DNA of 64,000 nucleotides from Muribaculaceae bacterium. GTDB taxonomy: Bacteria > Bacteroidota > Bacteroidia > Bacteroidales > Muribaculaceae. Location: the NCBI GenBank assembly GCA_017553785.1, contig JAFZKD010000028.1, positions 1 through 64,000 of the forward strand, given 5' to 3'. The position numbers and the translations under genes are program-made. Positions 36,150-44,943 of the stretch are shown one piece after another. The notes under the pieces were generated by a model. It did not search any database. It was not told where the DNA came from and was given only the letters and a program-made list of their open reading frames with translations. How positions within the stretch are numbered: the first letter of the stretch is position 1; every line of letters starts with the position of its first letter.

Positions 36150-39100
36150 ATGCGCAAACTGATAACAATTCAACTCGCATGTGTGGTTATGATGGCTATG
36201 CTGGGCATTAGCAAAGCCAATGCATTTTCCCCGTTTTCCTATGCGTTATTCTCAAAGCTTGCCCAAGGCAAGTGGGTAAAGATTTCCATTCCTGAGGATG
36301 GCATGTATGAAATCACTTATGCTGAACTGCAGCAGATGGGCTTCTCCAATCCTGATCAGGTGAAAGTATATGGCACTGGAGGACACCGTATCAGCGAATT
36401 GCTTGACAGGTCTGCAGTCGATGACTTGAAACGCGTGCCCATCTTGCGCAAGAACAACAAGATCTGTTTCTATGGCAATGGCCCGGTGGCTTACAAGATC
36501 AGCGATGTCAATACCGCTCCTCATTTTACCCGTGTCTTTAATCCCTATTCTCAAGTCGGTTGCTATTTCCTGACCGAGGAGTCTAGCGAAGACACCACGC
36601 CTGAATTAAGACCCACAGAGTCAGAGGGCGGAGATGTTGACGTGTCCAAATGCTTGAGTTTCTTTATTCACGAGAATGAGCTTGTCTCGATCAGCAAAGC
36701 CGGTAAGGACATGCTTGGCGAAGACATCTTGACGGGGAAGCATCTATTTGATTATCATTTGCCTGGAATCGCCGACAGTACGATTGTGGTGAATGTCGCG
36801 CTCTCGGCAAAATCAGACAAGCAACTCTTCGCCAACGCCATCATCCATAGCGGTGGAGCCAACGACACGACGGTTTATACCTCCAAAGCTTCATGCATCT
36901 ATGCAGCGGGCGATCATGTGTATTACAACACGGCATCGCCTTTTGCCGCGTTGAAGTTGACTCATCCCAACGAGGATGGTCAGTTGGAACCGTTTATCAA
37001 AACCCTGTTCACCGATTCTAAGGTGACGATTGCCCGTCTCGACTATTTTATCCTCACCTATAAACGTGAGAATGTCATCAGGGCCGATGAAAACAATCAG
37101 TTACTGATGGGGTATGCCATGACAAATGGGAACGAGCGTTTCCTATTGCCTGGAGCGTCCAGCAATGTCGTGGTGTGGAACATAGATAACACCAACATGC
37201 CCCAAACGGTGAGCACTACGCCCTATAATGAGCAGGGCTCCCAGGGCCTGTCATTCACTTCAACCCAGGCCGATGCCTCGATGTATGTGGCATTTGACCC
37301 GACAAAGACACTGAAGAAAATCTCTGCCTACGAGTCTGTACCCAACCAGAATCTTCATGCCATGAAGATACCTGCTCTGTTGATTATTACGTGCAAGGAA
37401 TTTATGGGTCAGGCCGATCGCCTAGCCAACCTCCATCGCGCGGTGGATGGCATCGATGTGGCTGTCGTGGACCAAGAGCAGATTTTCAACGAGTTTTCCA
37501 GTGGCACACGCGAGGGCATGGCGTATCGTCTGTTTATCAAGATGCTGTATGACTGCGACGATGCCAGTAACAGGAAATTCAAGAATGTGTTGTTGTTTGG
37601 GCCTGGAACCTTCGATAACCGTGAGATCTTGGGAAAACATCCTTATTCCTTGTTGACCTATGAGTGTGAAGCGAGCAACTATGAGGACCTGTCTTACACC
37701 ACCGATGACTTCTTCGGCTTTTTGGATGACGGTTCCGGCGGCAATCACGCTATAGACAAGCTGAGGGTGGGAATTGGCCGTATCACTTGTGCCGACTTGG
37801 ACGAGGCGAGAAGTGATGTTGACAAAATCATCGAGTATTACGCTAATCCTGATTACGGCGTTTGGCGCAACAATGTTCTTATCACCAGTGATTCTCCCGA
37901 TAAGGGACAGTATATGTATCAGGGCGAGGAAATCAAGGATATCATTGACGGCATTTCCAGTATGCACGTCAACACGGTGCATAACTCGATGTATCCTCGC
38001 GCCTTGACTAATGATGAGTATCCGACCGAGTATCCCATCGATCGCAGGCCTGCCTATGCGGCAAAGCGCCAGTTGACCCAATTCCTGAAGGACGGTTCCT
38101 ATTTTGCTACCTATATTGGTCATGCCGGCCCCGCCGAGTTCTCAAAATATAATGATATGTGGAATGTCACAGATGTCATGAAAACGACCTATCCCCATTG
38201 GCCCGTGATGTCCACCGCATGCTGTGATGTGGCTCATTTTGACGGGGATTCACGTGGCATCGCCGAGCTGATGTTCCATAGCCGTAATGGCGGTGCCATC
38301 GCTTTGTTGACAAGTTCACGCATGGTGTATGCCAACAGTAACGACCAGCTCAACAGGTATTTTGTGAATGCACTTTACAGCTATGGAGAAACCGGCAGAA
38401 TGTTGACTGTGGGCGAGGCCTATAAGAAGTCCAAGCTCAGCTTCACTGTTGCCAATTCAAATAAACTATCTTTGTTCCTTCTGGGTGATCCAGCCATCAG
38501 GTTCAACTATCCGGTTTCACGCTTCAATATCACCAAGGTGAATGGCACGGCCTTGACCGATTCCGCATCGTTGGCGTCTATCAATCCGCTGTCTGAGTTC
38601 GAGATTGAGGCAAGTGTGGTTGACGGCAACGGACAGTTGGACCAGACGTTTAATGGTGATGCGACGTTGACGCTCTATGACAAGGAGGATCTGTTTACTG
38701 AACTCACTGTAGCGACTAGCACGACTAATGTGACGCGTGACATTTATTTCAACCGTCCTAAACTGGCCGAGATTTCTGGCCGTGTGACCAATGGCGTGTT
38801 CAAGGGTATGATGATTGCCCCAAAGGAAGTGTTGGCCAAGAACGAGGCCGTGCTGCTTCGGAGCTATGCCCACAAGGACGATAGCGATTATATGGTCAAC
38901 GGCGCGACCAGGCAGGTCACCATGTTGCCATTTGATGAGAGTATGGCAATTCAGGACAATGAGCAGCCGGTCATCACATCGATGTTCATCAATGACGAGC
39001 AGAATTTCACCAGCGGGTCGGCTATCGTTGGCAGTAATGGTATTTTATATATCACGGCGACCGACGACCAGGCCATTGATATCCAGGATAACTCTGTTCA

Positions 39101-39614
39101 GTATCGCATGACGCTGTTGCTCGACGGCGGCAAGACATCCTATGGTGATGTTGCCAGCTTTGCGTCCATGGCTAATGGCGGCAAGACAGTTAATGTCGAG
39201 TTTCCGCTCAAGAATATGACAACGGGAATGCATTCACTCACCTATACGGTATATGATATAGCCGGGAATTTCGCTACGCGCACTATTAGTTTCGTAGTGG
39301 GAATCAATGGCACGGCAACACTGGTTGCCGATAAGTGGCCTGCCTATCAGGGCGACGTGGTCAAATTCGACCTGAATACCGATATGAGTCCAGTGCCCGA
39401 TTTCACTGTGCGTGTGACCGATGCCACAGGTAACCTCGTTTGGAAAAGACAGGGTGTCAGCTTCCCCGTCATGTGGGACATGAAGGACATGGACGGTAAT
39501 CAGGTTCCAGCTGGTCTGTACCGTTTCTTTGGCACTTATAGCGATGGAACGAATTGTGGCGGAACGCCTATCGAAAAACTGATTGTTCTGGAGCCGCTCA
39601 AGACAGCCCAGTAG
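36150..39614 (+). CDS. PorU-like C25 peptidase, array copy 4
   Basis: 1,154 residues; its N-terminus (MRKLITIQLACVVMMAMLG) is closest to copy 1 (MRKLTKIQLACAVAMALFG), which suggests one came from the other. H658 is in TYIGHAGPAEF and C692 in STACCDVAHFD. The exposed segment after HVNTVHNSMYPR is longer and differs from the other copies. The tail is WDMKDMDGNQVPAGLYRFFG. It is the last gene of the array; a stem-loop lies at 39641-39675. Confidence 0.82.
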   Translation: MRKLITIQLACVVMMAMLGISKANAFSPFSYALFSKLAQGKWVKISIPEDGMYEITYAELQQMGFSNPDQVKVYGTGGHRISELLDRSAVDDLKRVPILRKNNKICFYGNGPVAYKISDVNTAPHFTRVFNPYSQVGCYFLTEESSEDTTPELRPTESEGGDVDVSKCLSFFIHENELVSISKAGKDMLGEDILTGKHLFDYHLPGIADSTIVVNVALSAKSDKQLFANAIIHSGGANDTTVYTSKASCIYAAGDHVYYNTASPFAALKLTHPNEDGQLEPFIKTLFTDSKVTIARLDYFILTYKRENVIRADENNQLLMGYAMTNGNERFLLPGASSNVVVWNIDNTNMPQTVSTTPYNEQGSQGLSFTSTQADASMYVAFDPTKTLKKISAYESVPNQNLHAMKIPALLIITCKEFMGQADRLANLHRAVDGIDVAVVDQEQIFNEFSSGTREGMAYRLFIKMLYDCDDASNRKFKNVLLFGPGTFDNREILGKHPYSLLTYECEASNYEDLSYTTDDFFGFLDDGSGGNHAIDKLRVGIGRITCADLDEARSDVDKIIEYYANPDYGVWRNNVLITSDSPDKGQYMYQGEEIKDIIDGISSMHVNTVHNSMYPRALTNDEYPTEYPIDRRPAYAAKRQLTQFLKDGSYFATYIGHAGPAEFSKYNDMWNVTDVMKTTYPHWPVMSTACCDVAHFDGDSRGIAELMFHSRNGGAIALLTSSRMVYANSNDQLNRYFVNALYSYGETGRMLTVGEAYKKSKLSFTVANSNKLSLFLLGDPAIRFNYPVSRFNITKVNGTALTDSASLASINPLSEFEIEASVVDGNGQLDQTFNGDATLTLYDKEDLFTELTVATSTTNVTRDIYFNRPKLAEISGRVTNGVFKGMMIAPKEVLAKNEAVLLRSYAHKDDSDYMVNGATRQVTMLPFDESMAIQDNEQPVITSMFINDEQNFTSGSAIVGSNGILYITATDDQAIDIQDNSVQYRMTLLLDGGKTSYGDVASFASMANGGKTVNVEFPLKNMTTGMHSLTYTVYDIAGNFATRTISFVVGINGTATLVADKWPAYQGDVVKFDLNTDMSPVPDFTVRVTDATGNLVWKRQGVSFPVMWDMKDMDGNQVPAGLYRFFGTYSDGTNCGGTPIEKLIVLEPLKTAQ

Positions 39615-39640
39615 CCTGCTGCTCACAGCACCCAAATCAC

Positions 39641-39675
39641 CGCGTGGGATTTCCTTCCATGAGGATTCCCGCGCG
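39641..39675. terminator. Stem-loop at the end of the C25 array
   Basis: CGCGTGGGA (39641-39649) pairs with TCCCGCGCG (39667-39675) with one G-T pair, and TCCT/AGGA pair inside. It is followed by ATGATTTTGTG, a weak T-run. Confidence 0.6.
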
Positions 39676-39700
39676 ATGATTTTGTGGTGTATAAAGAAGA

Positions 39701-39734
39701 ATTGCGACCACATCCGTTGGGATGTAGCCGCAAT
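39701..39734 (-). terminator. Stem-loop downstream of the ferredoxin gene
   Basis: ATTGCG and ACATCC (39701-39715) pair with GGATGT and CGCAAT (39720-39734) around an internal loop. On the minus strand it is followed by TCTTCTTTA. Confidence 0.5.
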
Positions 39735-39757
39735 ACCTGTATTTTCCTTAACGATGA

Positions 39758-39928
39758 TTATTCGCCGGGAGCGATTGCACCAGTGGGGCAAGCGTCAGCG
39801 CAAGTGCCGCAATCCAAGCAGGTATCGGGGTCGATCGAATAGATGTCGCCTTCCTTGATGGCGTCGGCGGGACATACTGACTGGCAAGTTCCACAAGCCA
39901 CGCAGCTATCAGAAATTACATAAGCCAT
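39758..39928 (-). CDS. 2[4Fe-4S] ferredoxin, 56 residues
   Basis: A complete small gene: MAYVISDSCVACGTCQSVCP at the start, and a second cluster site CLDCGTCADACPTGAI. Two CxxCxxCxxxCP motifs (Cys 9, 12, 15, 19 and 37, 40, 43, 47) bind two [4Fe-4S] clusters, and the length is that of clostridial-type ferredoxins. It shuttles low-potential electrons in the cytoplasm, for example to or from pyruvate:ferredoxin oxidoreductase, which is not in this window. It converges on the C25 array from the other strand. Confidence 0.95.
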   Translation of the reverse strand: MAYVISDSCVACGTCQSVCPADAIKEGDIYSIDPDTCLDCGTCADACPTGAIAPGE

Positions 39929-40091
39929 AGTAGTTTGAATTTAAAAATGAAAATGTGTTAGTTAATAAAGTTATAAGTAAACAGTTGGGCAAAAGTAGTG
40001 CTTTTATTTGAACTGAAAAGCATTTTTTGATGAATTTTATTACATGGCGCTAATTTTTTTGTATTTATTCGTTGTTTCAACCTTTTTTTCG

Positions 40092-40099
40092 TACCTTTG
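40092..40099 (+). promoter_or_regulatory. -7 box before the SUI1 gene
   Basis: TACCTTTG, an exact TAnnTTTG match 53 bases before the ATG at 40153. No TTTG at standard spacing. Confidence 0.45.
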
Positions 40100-40152
40100 A
40101 TGTGATGAAGGCAAGAAGGTTTAATCGGATTGCTAAAAAAGTATGAGATAAT

Positions 40153-40512
40153 ATGAACACGACCGACTGGAAAGATGCCTTGGGCAAGGCATTCAACATG
40201 CCCGTGCCTGACGACAATACACCGCAAGATGAGTCACAACAGTCTGATCCGAAGGGCGATGCTTTGGATCAGCAGGGAAAAACGCGACTTGATATCATTC
40301 TTGAGCGCAAGGGGCGAGGTGGCAAGCAGGCGACCATCATCACAGGTTTCGTCTGTGATGAGGAGTCCCTCAAGCAGGTGGCCTCACAGCTCAAGCGAAC
40401 GCTTGGGGTAGGGGGAAGTGCCCGTGGCGGTGAAATCCTTATTCAGGGAGACTTTAGGCAACGGGTGCTTGACCATCTCAAGAAAATGGGTTTCAGCGCC
40501 CGCATCATTTGA
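40153..40512 (+). CDS. SUI1/YciH-family translation factor
   Basis: A 119-residue protein with an acidic, Gln-rich N-terminus of about 45 residues and a C-terminal SUI1 (eIF1-like) domain: ERKGRGGKQATIITGF, LGVGGSARGGEILIQGD, and a final helix LDHLKKMGF. Bacterial YciH proteins of this fold are thought to affect start-site fidelity on the 30S subunit, mainly under stress. It is 45 bases before the helicase-nuclease gene and may be cotranscribed with it. Confidence 0.9.
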   Translation: MNTTDWKDALGKAFNMPVPDDNTPQDESQQSDPKGDALDQQGKTRLDIILERKGRGGKQATIITGFVCDEESLKQVASQLKRTLGVGGSARGGEILIQGDFRQRVLDHLKKMGFSARII

Positions 40513-40557
40513 CAAGTGCGGTCAAGCAGTTTGGATTTACACAGTAAATAGCCCCAC

Positions 40558-43500
40558 ATGAGTGACAATATGGATCATCAGCGCAATCTTTTGGTAATTA
40601 AGGCCTCGGCAGGCTCGGGAAAGACCTATAGGTTGGCCAAGGAGTACATTAGACATCTGTTGTTCACCATCGGTACAGATGGCAAGACGTTGCTGCCGCG
40701 GCGAGGCAGTCGCGGCGAGGCATTGGTGAATGCCCATCGCCAGCTGTTGGCCATCACCTTTACCAATAAGGCGACCGATGAGATGAAGCAACGCATTGTG
40801 GATGAACTTTACCGCTTGTCCCGTCCTGATGACAAGAGCGACTATCTTGACGATTTCATGCGTGAATCCGGCCTCGATGAGGATGAGTTGAGGAATTTGG
40901 CACGCCTGGCGTTAAACGAGCTGCTGTTTGACTACAGCAATTTCAACGTGAGCACCATCGACTCGTTTTTCCAGACCATCCTGCGCAATTTCGCCCGCGA
41001 GTTGGATCGCGATTTCAACTACGACATCCAGCTCGAGGAGAAGTATGCCGTGCGTGTCGCTGTTCACAATTTTCTGCTTTCTTTGGGCAGGGAAGGCCAT
41101 CTCTCTCAGGTTGACCAGTGGGTTAAGGAATACCAGAACCACTTGATTCATGGTGACGTCAAGAAGAAACGTTGGAAATTCTTTGACGATGGTGGCGAGC
41201 TGCTGGATTTTGCCATGCAGATTAATAATGAGTTGTTTCGCAGCAGGATGGATGACATCCGCTCTTATCTGGGGTCGGTCGATCAGGACGGCGTTTACCG
41301 TTCCGATTTTTCCAAGATACGCCAATTCAAGCACTTGATGCATGATGCCGTGCAGCAGACCGAAGAGTCAATTCAGGATGGGCTCTCCCAGTTGCGTGAC
41401 GCGCTGGCCCCTTTTGACGGAGTGATGAAATACTCGTTGAAGAATTGGTATGCCAAGGGCGAACTTGTTCCGTTGACCGACACGCTACAGGATGCCGATG
41501 AAGATAAAATCCGTACGCAGTTCACCAAGGGCAACGTGCCCGATGACGTGACTGTGGAGCGGATTTACGGGTTGGTGCGACGTCATTTCATGATTCGCAC
41601 GACAGCCGATTTCCTGAAGCACATCGAGAACAACCTGGGCTTGCTCGGCATGCTGGCGATGATTGACCTGTTCCTGGAGGAGTACCGTCATGAGTCCAAT
41701 TCTATCCTCATCAGTGACACCAATGAGCTGATTGGCGCAGTGCTTGAGAGTGGCTCGGAATTTGTCTATGAGCGCGTGGGGACCACCATCTCCCACTTCA
41801 TGATTGATGAGTTCCAGGACACCAGCACCAAGCAGTACGAGAACTTCCGTGGTCTGCTCAGCGAGAGTCTGTCCAATGGCAATTTCAATATGCTCATCGG
41901 TGATGCCAAGCAGTCGATCTACCGTTTCAGGAACGCCGACTTGTCGGTCTTCAGGGAAAAGGTGGCTAACGATTTCAGGCAGGATATCACGGGCGGTGAA
42001 CCACTCGATAGCAGCCAATCAGGTAAATTGCCCACTTCGACCAATTACCGCAGTTCCCGCCACATCATCGAGTTCAACAACGGCTTGTTTGAGTTTATGC
42101 GTGACGCTTATCAGGAATTTCCCACTGTGGTGGACACCTATGCCGACGTTGAACAGGCGATGCCTGGCGACATAGATGAGCGCAAACTGCCGGGTTATGT
42201 GCGTTTGATTACCGATAATTACCGCTTGCTGTTGAATGACGAAGATATTAAAGCCGCCATGCCCGATGGTTTCAATACCGAAGAGGATAACGATGTTGAC
42301 GTGTTGACGGTGTTACCGGGTTATCTGCTCAAGCTGCATCAGCGCTTTGACTGGGGGCAGATAGGTATCCTTGTCAATAAGAACAAAGAGGGCAATAAGG
42401 TGGTTGACTGCATCCTGGAGTACAACAAGAATACCACAGGAGAGAAAATCAGCATTATCTCGGGCGAGTCACTGCTACTCAACAATTCCCCGATCATCAG
42501 GCGCATTATCGCCATGCTGCGTTTCATCGACATCAGCCAGTATGGCGTAGACGAGGAGAGTGAAACCGATGAAACGTCTGGTGAGGATAATCCCGCACTC
42601 AAGGCATTTAACGAAAAGCGCAAGAGCGACCAGCGGCTGTACACTGCCTTAAATGAGTTCATCAAGGCTGTTTCACACCATCCTGAAGCGACACCGCTCG
42701 AGAATGGTACCTTGCTGGCCCAAAGTCTGACGGATATCATGACTGACGAAGAAACGGCCGATGATAGAAGCCAATTCGAGCAGATGCTGACTCGCCTCTT
42801 GCCCAAGGATGGCGAATTGACCACACTGGTAAGCATTATCGAGACGATAATCGCGCAACTCAAGAGCGATGAGACGGGCACTAGTGATGTGGATAGCGAA
42901 ACGGTATTTTTGATGGCGTTACAGGATGAGGTGTTGCGCTTCTCGTCGATGCGCAACGGAGGCAGTGTCAGGGAGTTCCTCAAATATTGGGACGAGAAGA
43001 AAGGAAGCCTTGCCGTGAGCAGCGCCGAGACTAACAATGCGATCAACATCATGTCTATTCACAAGGCCAAGGGCCTGGAGTTTGATTGCGTGATACTTCC
43101 CTATGCTAATTGGGAGATTGACGATAATTCCCGCGAGGACAGCTATTGGATGCCTCAAGAAGCTTTCCTCGACGCGTTGGCATCGTTGCCGGTAGGTAAA
43201 CAGGCGGTGGATGCCGCCATTGTGCCTCCCATGTTGCATGTGAACAAGAAACAGGTCATCTCGCTGAACGGTTATGGCCTGTTGCAAGGCCGCGCCAAGG
43301 CCTTTGTGGAAAAACAGCAGGCCGATGTCCTTATCGACAACATGAATAAGACCTATGTGGCGATGACACGTCCGTGCACCGAGTTGCACATCTTTGCCCA
43401 AGGTGGAGACAGGACGGTAGCACCTTTGTTAATTGAATTCGCCACATCGCAGATGACACCAGTCGATGGTTGTGCAGGATGGTTTGAGAAGGGCTGCATG

Positions 43501-44163
43501 TCAACACGTGAGGAGATGCTGGCGTTGCGGGAAAAGAATGCCCGTAGCGATCAAGACTTGGACCAGGAGCCCAACCATGAGCAGCAATATATCACAGGCT
43601 ATACCGCTGGAGCTATTCCCAAGGGCCTGCTGGTTAAGGTTGAACATGCATCGGGCAAGCAAATCAAGGCCGGTTTGCGCATCCACAGCCTGCTCAGCGC
43701 TGTCAACGACCGCGATGACATCGACCGTGTGATAGCTCAGGGCGTGAAACATGGTGTCATCACCACCGATCCCGATGACCTCTGCAATCTTGACAACGTC
43801 AAGAAGCACGTGCGCCAACCCATGATGGACCAGAGCAACCCCGTTCACGCCTGGTTTGACCCTGCCAATAAGGTTTATAGCGAGCGCACCATCACCAGTG
43901 CCTCCCATTCGCTGTGGGACGATGACGGTGTCGAGAACCTGCGCCCCGACCGTATCATCCGCCGTCCCGACGGCACCCTGGTCGTCATCGACTACAAGAG
44001 CGGTGAGCGCCGTGACAAGAAATATTGTGCTCAAGTGAAGCGCTACATCGCCAAGTTGCGCGCCATCTTCCCCGGCACCCCCATCGCCGGCCGCATCTGG
44101 TACATCACCCTCGGCCTCATTATTGACACCCAAGGCCACGAACTCCCATGGCGTTCTGAATGA
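40558..44163 (+). CDS. AddA-like UvrD-type helicase/nuclease
   Basis: A 1,201-residue superfamily 1 helicase for double-strand break processing. The Walker A site is ASAGSGKT (16-23), motif Ia is AITFTNKATDEMKQR, motif II is MIDEFQDTS, motif III is GDAKQSIYRFRNAD, motif V is MSIHKAKGLEFDCVILPY and motif VI is TYVAMTRPC. The C-terminal PD-(D/E)XK nuclease signature is VVIDYKSG (D1145, K1147). This is the AddA/RecB layout of Bacteroidetes. The AddB partner is not adjacent, which leaves open whether it acts alone. An ATG four codons downstream is an equally good start. Confidence 0.88.
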   Translation: MSDNMDHQRNLLVIKASAGSGKTYRLAKEYIRHLLFTIGTDGKTLLPRRGSRGEALVNAHRQLLAITFTNKATDEMKQRIVDELYRLSRPDDKSDYLDDFMRESGLDEDELRNLARLALNELLFDYSNFNVSTIDSFFQTILRNFARELDRDFNYDIQLEEKYAVRVAVHNFLLSLGREGHLSQVDQWVKEYQNHLIHGDVKKKRWKFFDDGGELLDFAMQINNELFRSRMDDIRSYLGSVDQDGVYRSDFSKIRQFKHLMHDAVQQTEESIQDGLSQLRDALAPFDGVMKYSLKNWYAKGELVPLTDTLQDADEDKIRTQFTKGNVPDDVTVERIYGLVRRHFMIRTTADFLKHIENNLGLLGMLAMIDLFLEEYRHESNSILISDTNELIGAVLESGSEFVYERVGTTISHFMIDEFQDTSTKQYENFRGLLSESLSNGNFNMLIGDAKQSIYRFRNADLSVFREKVANDFRQDITGGEPLDSSQSGKLPTSTNYRSSRHIIEFNNGLFEFMRDAYQEFPTVVDTYADVEQAMPGDIDERKLPGYVRLITDNYRLLLNDEDIKAAMPDGFNTEEDNDVDVLTVLPGYLLKLHQRFDWGQIGILVNKNKEGNKVVDCILEYNKNTTGEKISIISGESLLLNNSPIIRRIIAMLRFIDISQYGVDEESETDETSGEDNPALKAFNEKRKSDQRLYTALNEFIKAVSHHPEATPLENGTLLAQSLTDIMTDEETADDRSQFEQMLTRLLPKDGELTTLVSIIETIIAQLKSDETGTSDVDSETVFLMALQDEVLRFSSMRNGGSVREFLKYWDEKKGSLAVSSAETNNAINIMSIHKAKGLEFDCVILPYANWEIDDNSREDSYWMPQEAFLDALASLPVGKQAVDAAIVPPMLHVNKKQVISLNGYGLLQGRAKAFVEKQQADVLIDNMNKTYVAMTRPCTELHIFAQGGDRTVAPLLIEFATSQMTPVDGCAGWFEKGCMSTREEMLALREKNARSDQDLDQEPNHEQQYITGYTAGAIPKGLLVKVEHASGKQIKAGLRIHSLLSAVNDRDDIDRVIAQGVKHGVITTDPDDLCNLDNVKKHVRQPMMDQSNPVHAWFDPANKVYSERTITSASHSLWDDDGVENLRPDRIIRRPDGTLVVIDYKSGERRDKKYCAQVKRYIAKLRAIFPGTPIAGRIWYITLGLIIDTQGHELPWRSE

Positions 44164-44183
44164 GGGAATAAGTGCAGTAAACT

Positions 44184-44215
44184 ATTGTAAATCTTAATGA
44201 TTATCACTATCTTTG
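44184..44215 (+). promoter_or_regulatory. Sigma-ABfr-like promoter of the AT-rich island
   Basis: ATTG (44184-44187, one mismatch to TTTG), 20 bases, then TATCTTTG (44208-44215). Confidence 0.55.
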
Positions 44216-44244
44216 CCACTTTAACCAAATATGTCAACTGAATA

Positions 44245-44898
44245 ATGAAAAATACTGAACCTGGTTATGTATATATTCTTACCAATCCAAGTTTTAGAGA
44301 AGATTGGGTTAAGATTGGCAAAAGTGCGCGTCCTGTTAATATCCGTTCCAAGGAATTAGATAACACGGCTGTGCCATTGCCATTCGAGATCTTTGCCACA
44401 ATAAAGACGGTGAAGTATAACGAGGTGGAGAAATTGGTTCATAAGACTATCGACCGTTTGACAGACCTGCGCATTCGTCAAAATCGAGAGTTCTTTAATG
44501 TGGCTCCACAGGTAGCTCTTGATATCTTCCGTGATATCGCCGTCACAATTGATGATGCAGAGGTGACACTATATAAAGATAATAAGCCTGTCGAGGACGC
44601 AAATAATGAAGATAATGAGACCGCAAAAAAGCATGAGCCAAAGCGCGCTCGCTTTAAATTCAGCATGTGTGGAATCAAGATAGGTGAGTTCGTGACTTTT
44701 GACCCAACAGGTGTTCAAGTTAAAGTAGCCACAGATGACTCAGTAGAATACAACGGTCGCATCTATAAACTTTCGCCCTTCACTGGAACCTTCTTGCCTG
44801 AAGAAAGGCGTAACCAATCTGGTGCTTACCAAGGAGCAAAATACTTCTCCTATAAAGGAAAAGTACTAGACACCCTCCGCCAAGAAAAGGAAAAATAA
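44245..44898 (+). CDS. GIY-YIG family (T5orf172-type) protein with C-terminal RAMA-like domain
   Basis: A 217-residue protein. Residues about 6-90 follow the T5orf172 branch of GIY-YIG nucleases: GYVYILTNPSF, VKIGKSARPVNIRSKEL, and an end motif RIRQNREFFNV. A charged linker (about 115-135) leads to a C-terminal domain (GEFVTFDPTGVQVKVATDDS, then YNGRIYKLSPF and KVLDTLRQE) resembling the RAMA or DUF4357 modules found on methylases and nucleases. Base composition is more AT-rich than the flanks. With the AbiH gene next to it, a role in defence against phages or plasmids is likely but unproven. Confidence 0.72.
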   Translation: MKNTEPGYVYILTNPSFREDWVKIGKSARPVNIRSKELDNTAVPLPFEIFATIKTVKYNEVEKLVHKTIDRLTDLRIRQNREFFNVAPQVALDIFRDIAVTIDDAEVTLYKDNKPVEDANNEDNETAKKHEPKRARFKFSMCGIKIGEFVTFDPTGVQVKVATDDSVEYNGRIYKLSPFTGTFLPEERRNQSGAYQGAKYFSYKGKVLDTLRQEKEK

Positions 44899-44943
44899 TA
44901 ATCACGGTACGTTTTTAGATTTGATAATAGTAATTTAATTAAT

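Noticed and set aside
25531..39614. Repeat array interpreted as CRISPR or transposon
   Set aside because: The repeats are whole 3.5-kb peptidase genes with independent signal peptides; there are no short regular repeats and no transposase.
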